Source: Actinomycetales bacterium (lineage in GTDB: Bacteria > Actinomycetota > Actinomycetes > S36-B12). Taken from it: DNA of 8,006 nt. The stretch spans positions 1-8,006 of the forward strand of contig JAFIHP010000399.1 of assembly GCA_017849335.1 (NCBI GenBank), in the 5' to 3' direction. The position numbers were made by a program, and so were the translations under genes. This document shows, piece by piece, positions 1 to 5,961 of the stretch. Position 1 is the first letter of the stretch. Each line of letters opens with the position of its first letter. The notes beneath the pieces were generated by a model. That model was not told where the DNA came from and ran no database searches. It was given only the letters and a program-made list of their open reading frames with translations.

Positions 1-848
1 ACCCCCCACCCGGACGCCTCAGGATCACCCCCGCCGGCGAGCACGGCCTCCTGCGAGTCCGATGCCGCCACTTGCAGCCCGCCCCGAGTGCCGAGCACCG
101 TGAACCGCGGCTGGCCGAACACGCTGGCCTGGCTGACCGTCAGCTCGCTGACCGCTCCGCTCTCGTGCCAGATCGTCACCACGACATCGTCGTCGGTGAC
201 GGACTCCGGCCGGACGATGCGGACCGCGGCGGCGACCTGGCGGGCCGGTCCCAGCAGGCGGAGTGCCTGGTAGGTGACGTGCGGGCCGAGGTCGTACAGC
301 ATCCCGCCCATCTGGTCGGACTCCGCGCGATCACGCCAGCCGCCCTTGGGCACGAGTCGGAACCGCTCGATCCGCGACTCGAACCGGTGGATGGTCCCGA
401 TCGCGTCCTCGTGTCGCAGGACGGTGAGGAAGTCGCTGTCCAGCCCGCGGTTGTGGAACGGGACGAGCAGCACCCGGTTCGCGCGGGCGTGCTCGGCGAG
501 GTCACGGACCGAGGCAGCCGTCGGTCCGACCGGCTTGTCGACGACGACGCTCATGCCCGCCTCGATCGACCGGGTCGCCAGCGGCACGTGGGTGACGTTC
601 GCGGTGGCCACGACCGCGAGGTCGAACGGGCGGTCCCAGACGTCGTCGGCGCTGTCGAGGACGTCGGCCGTCGGGTGGTCGGCCCGTGCCTGTGTCTGCC
701 GACCAGGGTCGCTCGTGACGATCGCATCCAGGGAGAGCGCGGGCGTCGCGCGGAGCAGCGGTCCGTGGAAGACCCGGCCCGCCAGGCCGTAGCCGAACAG
801 GACGACGGAGAGGGGGCGCGGGGGTTCGTCGGGCGTCACGTCGGGCAT
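1..848 (-). CDS. Gfo/Idh/MocA-family NAD(P)-dependent oxidoreductase (partial, runs off left edge)
   Basis: This reading frame has no stop up to the window edge, so 282 full codons of the N-terminal part are visible; complete family members are usually about 330-360 residues. The N-terminal Rossmann fold is clear: hydrophobic strand then GYGLAGRVFHGPLL (about residues 19-32), where GYGxAG binds the dinucleotide. The strand AVVATANVTH (about 78-87) precedes the family signature DKPVGPT (about 104-110, usually EKP), whose lysine is catalytic or cofactor-contacting in relatives. MGGMLYDLGPHVTYQALRLLG (about 180-200) matches the C-terminal domain segment carrying the family's conserved GG-x-D-G-H pattern. 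Enzymes of this family oxidise or reduce sugars, inositols and similar alcohols; the substrate here cannot be told. I use the ATG at 848; no good Shine-Dalgarno precedes it, so the start is moderately sure. The gene is divergent from the small RNA and methyltransferase to its right. Confidence 0.9.
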   Translation of the reverse strand, partial: MPDVTPDEPPRPLSVVLFGYGLAGRVFHGPLLRATPALSLDAIVTSDPGRQTQARADHPTADVLDSADDVWDRPFDLAVVATANVTHVPLATRSIEAGMSVVVDKPVGPTAASVRDLAEHARANRVLLVPFHNRGLDSDFLTVLRHEDAIGTIHRFESRIERFRLVPKGGWRDRAESDQMGGMLYDLGPHVTYQALRLLGPARQVAAAVRIVRPESVTDDDVVVTIWHESGAVSELTVSQASVFGQPRFTVLGTRGGLQVAASDSQEAVLAGGGDPEASGWG

Positions 849-888
849 GGCCGAAGTCAACCACCGGACGGCTGCGCCCGTCGTCCCC

Positions 889-917
889 CTGACAGGGCGG
901 AGCGACTGGGGCACAAT
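889..917 (+). promoter_or_regulatory. Putative sigma-70-type promoter of the 6C-like small RNA
   Basis: CTGACA (889-894, five of six matches to the -35 consensus) is followed after exactly 17 bases by CACAAT (912-917, four of six matches to the -10). The predicted start point lies about seven bases downstream, near 924, which coincides with the first base of the first hairpin. This spacing in a very GC-rich intergenic region is unlikely to be accidental, but it is a prediction by eye. Confidence 0.6.
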
Positions 918-923
918 GGCAGA

Positions 924-1030
924 GCCGTTCGCCCCCGAACGGCGGGCCGTCCCGAGTGGACGGACGGGACGCGACACGTCGCCGTTCCGAGAGCCCGCGC
1001 GACAGCCCCCCAGCCGCGCGGGCTCTTCCC
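924..1030 (+). ncRNA. Candidate 6C small RNA (two C-loop hairpins, intrinsic terminator)
   Basis: The region between the divergent oxidoreductase and methyltransferase genes encodes two strong hairpins about 45 bases apart. Hairpin 1 pairs GCCGTTCG (924-931) with CGAACGGC (936-943), perfect over 8 bp around CCCC; counting the closing pair there are five consecutive Cs. Hairpin 2 pairs AGAGCCCGCGCG (990-1001) with CGCGCGGGCTCT (1015-1026), perfect over 12 bp, with exactly six Cs (1006-1011) in its 13-base loop, then a short T/C-rich tail. Two hairpins with C-rich loops and a length near 100 nt are the defining traits of the 6C RNA known from actinobacteria, which in mycobacteria pairs through its C-rich loops with G-rich mRNA sites to repress translation. 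The promoter at 889-917 and the terminator-like second hairpin support an independent transcript. The family assignment is from memory of its structure, not from a covariance search. Confidence 0.75.
990..1027 (+). terminator. Intrinsic-terminator-type hairpin, 12-bp perfect stem
   Basis: The arms 990-1001 and 1015-1026 are perfectly complementary and enclose a 13-base loop holding six Cs. The tail TCTTCCC is only weakly U-rich, as is common in high-GC actinobacteria. It lies between two divergent protein genes, so on the plus strand it can only serve a transcript starting inside the intergenic region, namely the small RNA. It would also insulate the methyltransferase, whose start is 40 bases downstream. 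Confidence 0.75.
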
Positions 1031-1054
1031 GTTCCGGAAGCTCCGGTCGGCGCG

Positions 1055-1060
1055 TACGGT
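1055..1060 (+). promoter_or_regulatory. Putative -10 element for a leaderless methyltransferase transcript
   Basis: TACGGT fits the actinobacterial -10 pattern TANNNT and ends six bases before the chosen GTG at 1067. Transcription would therefore begin at or next to the start codon, giving a leaderless mRNA, which is common in actinobacteria. There is no convincing Shine-Dalgarno. The possible -35 (TTCCGG, 1032-1037) is weak. Confidence 0.45.
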
Positions 1061-1066
1061 GAGGGC

Positions 1067-1801
1067 GTGCCCGCGAACGACCCGACCGGACGACGCTTCG
1101 GCGAGGTCGCGCTCGAGTACGAGCGGGGCCGTCCCGAGTACCCCGACGCGGCCGTCGACGAGCTGCTCCGCGACGGGCCGTCAGTCGTCGTCGACGTCGG
1201 CGCCGGGACCGGCAAGCTCACGCGGGCGCTGGTCGGGCGGGTCGAGACCGTCATCGCGGTCGAGCCGGATGACGCCATGCGCGCGGTGCTGTCTGACCTG
1301 CTGCCGGGCGTCACGGCGCTGGCGGGCGTCGCCGAGTCCCTGCCGTTGCCCGACACGTCGGTCGATCTGGTCGTCGCGGGACAGGCGTGGCACTGGGTGG
1401 ACCCGGCCCGCGGGGTGCCCGAGGTGGTGCGTGTCCTCCGCCCGGGCGGCCGGCTGGGCCTGGTGTGGAACGACCGCGACGAGTCCGATCCGTGGATCGC
1501 GGAGCTGTCGGCGCTGCTCGTCGAGTACGGGACGGCGCCCGACGCGGCGTACACCCCGCGGGTCGGGCCGCCGTTCGGGCCGTTCGAGCGCACCGAGACG
1601 TCGTGGACCAACCGCGTTCGGCTCGACGTGGCGATCGCCATGGTCACCTCGCGCAGCTACGTGATCGCCCTGCCGGTCGATCGCCGGGAGGAGCTGGTCG
1701 CGCGAGTACGCGCCCTGGCCGAGTCCGTGGCCGACCCGGCGACGGGGCTGGTCCCGGTGCCCTACGTCACGCGGACCTACTGCGCCCGCCGGGACGGCTG
1801 A
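1067..1801 (+). CDS. Class I SAM-dependent methyltransferase (Methyltransf_11 type)
   Basis: A 244-residue protein, typical for a stand-alone class I methyltransferase. It begins with the segment RRFGEVALEYERGRPEYP (about 9-26), characteristic of this UbiE-like subgroup. Motif I, VVDVGAGTGKLT (about 41-52), forms the SAM-binding glycine loop. The acidic residue of motif II is in IAVEPDDAM (about 63-71). GVAESLPLPDTSVDLVVAGQAWHWVDP (about 87-113) gives motifs III and IV with the usual QAxHW signature, and VLRPGGRLGLVWN (about 123-135) is motif V. It should transfer a methyl group from SAM to a small molecule; the substrate is unknown. I chose the GTG at 1067 because the domain starts immediately after it and TACGGT sits six bases upstream; an earlier in-frame GTG at 956 would read through the small-RNA hairpins and is unlikely. 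Its stop is 2 bases from the next gene, implying an operon. Confidence 0.9.
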   Translation: MPANDPTGRRFGEVALEYERGRPEYPDAAVDELLRDGPSVVVDVGAGTGKLTRALVGRVETVIAVEPDDAMRAVLSDLLPGVTALAGVAESLPLPDTSVDLVVAGQAWHWVDPARGVPEVVRVLRPGGRLGLVWNDRDESDPWIAELSALLVEYGTAPDAAYTPRVGPPFGPFERTETSWTNRVRLDVAIAMVTSRSYVIALPVDRREELVARVRALAESVADPATGLVPVPYVTRTYCARRDG

Positions 1802-1803
1802 GC

Positions 1804-2793
1804 ATGCGGCTGCTCGTCCTCGGCGGCACGGCATGGGTGGGGCGGGAGGTCGCCGCCCAGGCCCGCGACGGCGGGCACGAGGTCGTGTGCGCGGCGCGCG
1901 GGACGAGCGGGTCGGTCGCGGACGGCGTCCGGCTCGTCGTGGTGGACCGGGACGACGCCCACGGCCTGGACGGCCTCGCCCGCGAGCGGTGGGACGCCGT
2001 CGTCGACGTGACGCGTCAGCCCGGGCACGCGCGGTCCGCCGCGACCGCGCTGCGTCAGGCAGCCGCGCACTACGTCCTGGTGTCGACGGTGAGCGTGTAC
2101 GCGGCGGGCGGGACGGACGAGTCGACACCGCTCCTGGAGCCGCTGGACGCGGACGTCCTGTCCGCGCCCGAGCAGTACGGCGCGGCGAAGGCCGCGTGCG
2201 AGGCCCACGTCGCGGAGGCGTTCGACGAGCGGTGCGCCCTCGTGCGACCCGGCCTGATCGCCGGACCGGGGGACCACACGGACCGGACCGGGTACTGGCC
2301 GTGGCGCTTCGCGCGGCCGGCCGCCGGTGACGGACGCGTCCTGGTGCCCGATGCGGACGACCACGCCTGCCAGGTGATCGACGTGCGGGACCTCGCCGGC
2401 TGGCTGGTCTCGGTCGCGGCGGATCGGCTGGGCGGGTCGTTCGACGCGGTCGGTACCGCATCGACGTTCGGGGAGCACCTCGACGTCGCCCGCGGTGTTG
2501 CGGGCCACGACGGCGCGCTCGTCGCCGCCGACGGGGCATGGCTGGCCGGGCGGGACGTCACGCCGTGGGCGGGCCCGCGCTCCCTGCCGCTGTGGACCGG
2601 CGACCGCGCCGAGGCCGCCGGGTTCCTGGCCCGCACGGCCGAGCGTGCGCGCGCTGCGGGACTGACGACACGCCCGCTGGACGTGACGTACGCCGACACG
2701 CTCGCGTGGGAGCGGCAGCGCGAGCAGCCGGTTCCCCGCCGGGCCGGCCTGCCCGACGACGTGGAGCGGGAGCTCCTCGCGGCGCTCGCCTGA
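1804..2793 (+). CDS. NAD-dependent epimerase/dehydratase family protein (extended SDR-like)
   Basis: A 329-residue protein with an N-terminal Rossmann fold. MRLLVLGGTAWVGREVA (1-17) carries the GGTxxVG dinucleotide-binding variant typical of atypical/extended SDRs. VLVSTVSVYA (91-100) provides the conserved serine strand. EQYGAAKAACE (123-133) contains the catalytic YxxxK pair (Y125, K129), and LVRPGLIAGPGDHTDR follows as the usual substrate-domain entry. Members reduce or epimerise nucleotide sugars and related carbonyls; the substrate cannot be assigned. The ATG lies 2 bases after the methyltransferase stop, so the two genes are probably co-transcribed and translationally coupled. No separate Shine-Dalgarno stands out. 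The GC content and codon use look like those of the neighbours. Confidence 0.88.
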   Translation: MRLLVLGGTAWVGREVAAQARDGGHEVVCAARGTSGSVADGVRLVVVDRDDAHGLDGLARERWDAVVDVTRQPGHARSAATALRQAAAHYVLVSTVSVYAAGGTDESTPLLEPLDADVLSAPEQYGAAKAACEAHVAEAFDERCALVRPGLIAGPGDHTDRTGYWPWRFARPAAGDGRVLVPDADDHACQVIDVRDLAGWLVSVAADRLGGSFDAVGTASTFGEHLDVARGVAGHDGALVAADGAWLAGRDVTPWAGPRSLPLWTGDRAEAAGFLARTAERARAAGLTTRPLDVTYADTLAWERQREQPVPRRAGLPDDVERELLAALA

Positions 2794-2877
2794 GCCTCGC
2801 CGGATGCCGCCGGGCGCGACCGGCCGGGCGCGATCAGCCGTCGGCAGCACGCGACCATTGCGGCCGTGGCCGTGTGC

Positions 2878-2883
2878 CAGAGT
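2878..2883 (+). promoter_or_regulatory. Possible -10 element for a leaderless MFS transcript
   Basis: CAGAGT sits six bases before the GTG at 2890, the same spacing as TACGGT before the methyltransferase. It deviates from TANNNT at the first base, so this is a weak call. It is the main reason, together with family length, for preferring 2890 over the in-frame GTG at 2866. Confidence 0.3.
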
Positions 2884-2889
2884 GCGGGC

Positions 2890-4161
2890 GTGACCGCGGA
2901 ATCGGGGGAGCCGGCCACCGCGCGCCGGCACTGGCGCGCGGACCTGGCGCTGATCCGGCAGCGAGACCTCGGCCTGCTCGTCGGCTCGCGCCTGGTGTCG
3001 ATCACCGGGACGGCGATGGCGCCGGTCGCGCTCGCCTTCGGCGTCCTCGACCTGCCCGGGGCGACGGCCTCCTCGCTGGGGATCGTGTTGTTCGCCCAGG
3101 CCGTGCCGCAGGTCCTGTTCATGCTCGTCGGCGGCGTGCTGGCGGACCGAGGGTCGCGCGCGAAGGTGATGGTCACGGCCGAGTGCCTGGCCGGCGGCGC
3201 CGCGGTCGCGACGGCCGTCCTGCTGATCTCCGGACACGCGTCGATCCCGGCGCTCGCCGGGCTGGCGGCTGTGGGAGGGCTGGCGGTCGCCCTGTTCTCC
3301 CCGGCCTACACGGGCATCGTGCCCGAGGTCGTCGCGGATTCCGACCTGCAGTCCGCCAACGCCCTGCTGCGTCTGGCGAGCAACGTCGCGCGGATCGCCG
3401 GGGCCGCGCTGGCCGGCGTCCTCGTCGCGGTGCTCGGTGCCGGCTGGGCGATGGCCATCGACGGCACCACGTTCCTCGTATCCGCCGTCCTGATCGCGAT
3501 GGTCCGCGTGCGCCGTCAGCGCCACGCCGCAGACGCCACAGCCGGAGTGCTTCGGCAGCTGCGGGATGGCTGGGGCGAGTTCGTCTCGCGACGGTGGGTC
3601 GTCGTCATCGTCGTGCTGTTCGCGATCTCGAACGTCGGATTCTCGGCGACTATCGGGGTGCTGGGACCTGTGCAGGCGTACCGATCGCTCGGCGGTGCGG
3701 GACCCTGGGCCGCCGTGGTCACGGCGTTCTCCGTCGGAATGGTCGTGGGCGTGGCCCTGGCGCTGCGGCTGCGCCCGAGGCGGCCGATGCTCGTCGCGTG
3801 CGCGCTCGTCCCCGGGTTCGCCCTGCCCGTGCTCGCCCTCGCCGCTCCCCTGTCGATCGTCGTGATCGCCGCGTTCGCCCTGCTCGCGGGCGTGGTGTCG
3901 GACGTCTTCGGGGTGCTCTGGGACACCGCGTTGCAGCAGCATGTGCCGCCGCAGTCGCTGTCGCGTGTCTCGTCGTACGACTGGCTCGGGTCCCTCGCCC
4001 TCGTGCCGCTCGGGCTCGCGGCGGCAGGTCCGCTCGCCGACCGGATCGGCCTGGAGGCGACCTTGGTCGTCGCCGGGGCGCTGTGCGTGCTGCCGGTGTT
4101 CGCTCTCCTCGATCCGCAGGTGCGCGGGCTGCGTGCCGGCCGGCCCGCCGACGCGTCGTAG
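2890..4161 (+). CDS. Major facilitator superfamily (MFS) exporter, DHA3/EntS-like
   Basis: A 423-residue integral membrane protein with about twelve hydrophobic segments, the normal MFS size. The loop between helices 2 and 3 carries the MFS signature as GGVLADRGSRAK (about 81-92). Before helix 5, SPAYTGIVPEVVADSDLQSANALLRLASN matches the subgroup of proton-driven multidrug and siderophore exporters (the EntS/MFS_3 type). A cytoplasmic linker rich in Arg and His (around residues 200-225) separates the two six-helix halves, and LADRIG near the C-terminus repeats the signature in degenerate form. It probably exports a small toxic or secreted molecule from the cytoplasm; the substrate is unknown. 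It stands alone: 96 bases from the upstream epimerase and 69 bases from the next gene. The start could alternatively be the GTG at 2866 (eight more residues). Confidence 0.9.
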   Translation: MTAESGEPATARRHWRADLALIRQRDLGLLVGSRLVSITGTAMAPVALAFGVLDLPGATASSLGIVLFAQAVPQVLFMLVGGVLADRGSRAKVMVTAECLAGGAAVATAVLLISGHASIPALAGLAAVGGLAVALFSPAYTGIVPEVVADSDLQSANALLRLASNVARIAGAALAGVLVAVLGAGWAMAIDGTTFLVSAVLIAMVRVRRQRHAADATAGVLRQLRDGWGEFVSRRWVVVIVVLFAISNVGFSATIGVLGPVQAYRSLGGAGPWAAVVTAFSVGMVVGVALALRLRPRRPMLVACALVPGFALPVLALAAPLSIVVIAAFALLAGVVSDVFGVLWDTALQQHVPPQSLSRVSSYDWLGSLALVPLGLAAAGPLADRIGLEATLVVAGALCVLPVFALLDPQVRGLRAGRPADAS

Positions 4162-4218
4162 GCGCGCTGGCGGGCAGGGGGGCGACCGAGCAGGATGGGG
4201 GCGGCCCACCTCTCCTCG

Positions 4219-4224
4219 AAGGAG
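4219..4224 (+). promoter_or_regulatory. Shine-Dalgarno fixing the PAP2 start
   Basis: AAGGAG, 6 bases before the ATG at 4231. It favours this start over the in-frame ATG at 4195, which has no such site. Confidence 0.8.
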
Positions 4225-4230
4225 TCATCG

Positions 4231-5124
4231 ATGAGCGCGTCGGTCGAGAGCGGCTACGAGCCGGCCGTGGTCACGTCGGCGGCCCGGTGGTGGTCGTCGG
4301 TCCTGCTGGCCGTGGCGCTCGTCGGGTGCTTCGGAGCGCCGATCCTCGATCTCGCCCCGCTGCAGGACTGGGCGATGAAGCTGGCGACGCTGATCGTGCT
4401 CGTCGGCTACGTCGTCCTGTCGCGCCGGACGGCGCACGCCACCGGGGCGCCCCTCGTCCGTGGGCTGCCGCGCGGGGCGTGGAGCGCGATCATCCTCATG
4501 CTCGCCTACATCCCGCTCGCCGCCGCGTACGCGCCGTTGAACCACCCGCTGTTCGGCGCGCACTCGATGGTCAGCCACTGGGACCAGTACGTCCCGACGA
4601 TCCCGCTGTTCGTGATCCCGTACCAGGGGATGTACGTCGGGATCGTCGCGTCGCTCGGCTTCTTCGCGTTCCGCCAGCTGCACCGCCAGGTGCGGACGCT
4701 GGCCGGCTCCTTCGTCATCGCGATGCTGATCGCGGAGTCGACGTTCGTGCTGTTCCAGACGCACGGGGTGGCGGCCGAGCGCGACGCCGGAAGCTACGGC
4801 GGCTTCTTCGGCCACATGCTGGAGTACGTGAACGTGTCGTACTACCACAACGACAACTTCTCGACGTTCCCGAGCATGCACTGCGCCTACGCGACGATCT
4901 TCGCGATCGCCTGGTACCGCAGGCGCAAGCCGCTGTGGTCGGGGTTGGTCATCGTCTTCGCCGTGTCGATCATCGTCGCGACGCAGGTGCTGCACGAGCA
5001 CGTCCTCATGGACGCGCTCTACGGGATGATCGTCGCCACGGTGGCGTACTCGCTGGCCTGGTTCTGGCTCGAGTACCGGCCGGCACTGCAGCGCGAGCGA
5101 CGCGCCGGGGCGTCGGCCGGCTAG
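4231..5124 (+). CDS. Integral-membrane PAP2-superfamily protein (Aur1/inositolphosphotransferase-like)
   Basis: A 297-residue protein with about six to seven membrane segments (roughly 22-40, 48-64, 84-102, 124-148, 157-177, 236-252, 262-282). The phosphatase core is recognised by NFSTFPSMHCAYA (209-221), matching motif C2 (PSMH, 214-217), and by HEHVLMDALYG (255-265), matching motif C3 with the nucleophilic histidine H257 and D261 in an HxxxD arrangement. The first canonical PAP2 motif (KxxxxxxRP) is not evident, as in Aur1/Ipt1-type phosphotransferases, and C3 lacks the usual SR before the histidine. It could dephosphorylate a lipid phosphate or move a phosphoinositol or similar head group at the membrane outer face. 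Family confidence is high and the reaction is uncertain. The gene converges on the DUF4188 gene and their stops overlap in CTAG. Confidence 0.85.
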   Translation: MSASVESGYEPAVVTSAARWWSSVLLAVALVGCFGAPILDLAPLQDWAMKLATLIVLVGYVVLSRRTAHATGAPLVRGLPRGAWSAIILMLAYIPLAAAYAPLNHPLFGAHSMVSHWDQYVPTIPLFVIPYQGMYVGIVASLGFFAFRQLHRQVRTLAGSFVIAMLIAESTFVLFQTHGVAAERDAGSYGGFFGHMLEYVNVSYYHNDNFSTFPSMHCAYATIFAIAWYRRRKPLWSGLVIVFAVSIIVATQVLHEHVLMDALYGMIVATVAYSLAWFWLEYRPALQRERRAGASAG

Positions 5125-5612
5125 CGCCTCGGCACCCGCCCGAGCCGCTGTTCCGCCGTCCGGCGCGCTCCGTCGGCGTCCGCGGTTCCCCAGGCATTGC
5201 CGAGGCCGAGGGGCTCCATGCCCACGTAGACGCCCTCCGCCGTCGACGGGTCGACCAGGTATGTCTCGTGGAAGATCCCGACGGCTCCGTTGCCCCGAAC
5301 GCTTCGGTTGAAGGCCTGCCAGGCCGGTAGGTGGGCACGGTCGGTCGACCGGGCGTAGGCCACGAGGTGGTCGACCGATGCCCACTGCTGCCACACGAGG
5401 ATGGTCCGGCCCGACACGAACGTCCGCGGGCGTCCGACCAGTCCCGAGGTGGGATCGGCCACGAGCTCGCGGATCATGCGCGGCATCGCGAACAGCACGG
5501 GGAGCCACCGCCAGACATGGGTCAGCCGGTTGATGCGCATGCCGATGAGGAACACGGCCGCGCCGTCGGCCGGGACGAGCGGGGCCAGCCGGCGAGGGGT
5601 CGGGCGTGTCAT
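5121..5612 (-). CDS. DUF4188 domain protein (monooxygenase-like, ferredoxin-fold type)
   Basis: A 163-residue protein from the ATG at 5612. The sequence AAVFLIGMRINRLTHVWRWLPVLFAMPRMIRELVADPTSGLVG near the N-terminus, followed by TILVWQQWASVDHLVAYARSTDRAHLPAWQAFNR and GIFHETYLV, is the conserved core of DUF4188. This family is often annotated as monooxygenase-like or phenylacetaldoxime dehydratase-like, and its activity is not firmly established. The closing VYVGMEPLGLGNAWG is also typical. I prefer 5612 to the in-frame ATG at 5639 because AGGAGG (5617-5622) lies just upstream of it, though the 4-base spacing is short. The gene is divergent from the DUF255 remnant and convergent with the PAP2 gene; its stop is the minus-strand TAG at 5121-5123. 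Confidence 0.85.
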   Translation of the reverse strand: MTRPTPRRLAPLVPADGAAVFLIGMRINRLTHVWRWLPVLFAMPRMIRELVADPTSGLVGRPRTFVSGRTILVWQQWASVDHLVAYARSTDRAHLPAWQAFNRSVRGNGAVGIFHETYLVDPSTAEGVYVGMEPLGLGNAWGTADADGARRTAEQRLGRVPRR

Positions 5613-5620
5613 GGCGCCTC

Positions 5621-5643
5621 CTATGTAGTCAACGATCACATAG
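5621..5643. promoter_or_regulatory. Putative operator: 23-bp imperfect palindrome at the DUF4188 5' end
   Basis: CTATGT (5621-5626) is repeated inverted as ACATAG (5638-5643), with two further internal pairs (T5629-A5635, C5630-G5634), so eight of eleven positions pair. It touches the AGGAGG ribosome site of the DUF4188 gene. A third copy of the half-site, TATGTAT, lies at 5654-5660. The segment is AT-rich compared with its surroundings. This layout suits a dimeric repressor controlling the divergent DUF4188 and DUF255 genes. No regulator gene is in the window, so the binding protein is unknown. Confidence 0.5.
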
Positions 5644-5881
5644 AGTGGCCGAGTATGTATTCGCTGTCAACATCCGGGGTGTCGACCGCAGGGCCGGTGT
5701 CAGGGAGGATGGACGGGTGCCGAACCGCCTCGCGTCCGCGACCAGCCCCTACCTGCTCCAGCACGCCGACAACCCCGTGGACTGGTGGGAGTGGGGTGAG
5801 GACGCGTTCGCGGAGGCCCGCCGACGCGACGTGCCGGTGCTGCTCTCGGTGGGGTACAGCGCCTGCCACTGGTGCCAGGTT

Positions 5882-5923
5882 ACGGTGTTGCTCCTACGAT
5901 CAGCACGTCATGCGCGAATTCCC
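5882..5923. other. Unassigned junction sequence between the DUF255 fragment and the IS3 left end
   Basis: These roughly 42 bases fit neither the DUF255 family nor the IS3 element. They begin TACGGTGTTGCTCCTACG at the point where protein homology ends. They may be the end of a second mobile element or a leftover of a deleted region. I found no inverted copy elsewhere in the window. Confidence 0.4.
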
Positions 5924-5950
5924 GGGATTGCTGTCGGTCTGGTTGACACC
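5924..5950 (+). repeat. IS3 element terminal inverted repeat, left
   Basis: Begins GGGATTGCTGTCGGT and ends GTTGACACC. It matches the reverse complement of 7159-7185 at 24 of 27 positions; the three mismatches are consecutive, in the middle. Many IS3 termini begin TG, so the true end could be the TG at 5929 with part of the match outside, but the GGGAT match continues the symmetry. Confidence 0.85.
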
Positions 5951-5961
5951 GGTTGTGTCGA

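Noticed and set aside
847..1062. Small open frame across the intergenic region (71 codons)
   Set aside because: It reads straight through both hairpins and has no ribosome site; a structured RNA explains the region better.
72..1664. Open frame of 530 codons on the plus strand
   Set aside because: It runs antisense through the oxidoreductase, across the small-RNA hairpins and out of frame through the methyltransferase. The product is low complexity.
2809..2833. Direct repeat GCCGGGCGCGA (2809-2819 and 2823-2833) after the epimerase gene, considered as a terminator or operator
   Set aside because: It is low-complexity GC sequence with no clean stem and no T-run; too weak to call.
1777..4209. 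Long open frame on the minus strand (810 codons)
   Set aside because: It is antisense to the epimerase and MFS genes, rich in Arg/Gly/Asp/Pro without any domain; a high-GC shadow.
4162..4218. Possible terminator between the MFS and PAP2 genes
   Set aside because: The G-rich stretch and GGGCGGCCC-like sequence give no stem long enough to support termination.
2538..5330. Very long open frame on the plus strand (930 codons)
   Set aside because: It crosses the well-supported MFS and PAP2 genes in another frame, its composition is Arg/Ala/Gly-rich low-complexity, and it has no recognisable domain. High GC removes stops from shadow frames.
4225..5508. Open frame of 427 codons on the minus strand
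   Set aside because: It is antisense to the PAP2 gene and out of frame with DUF4188, with no domain signature.
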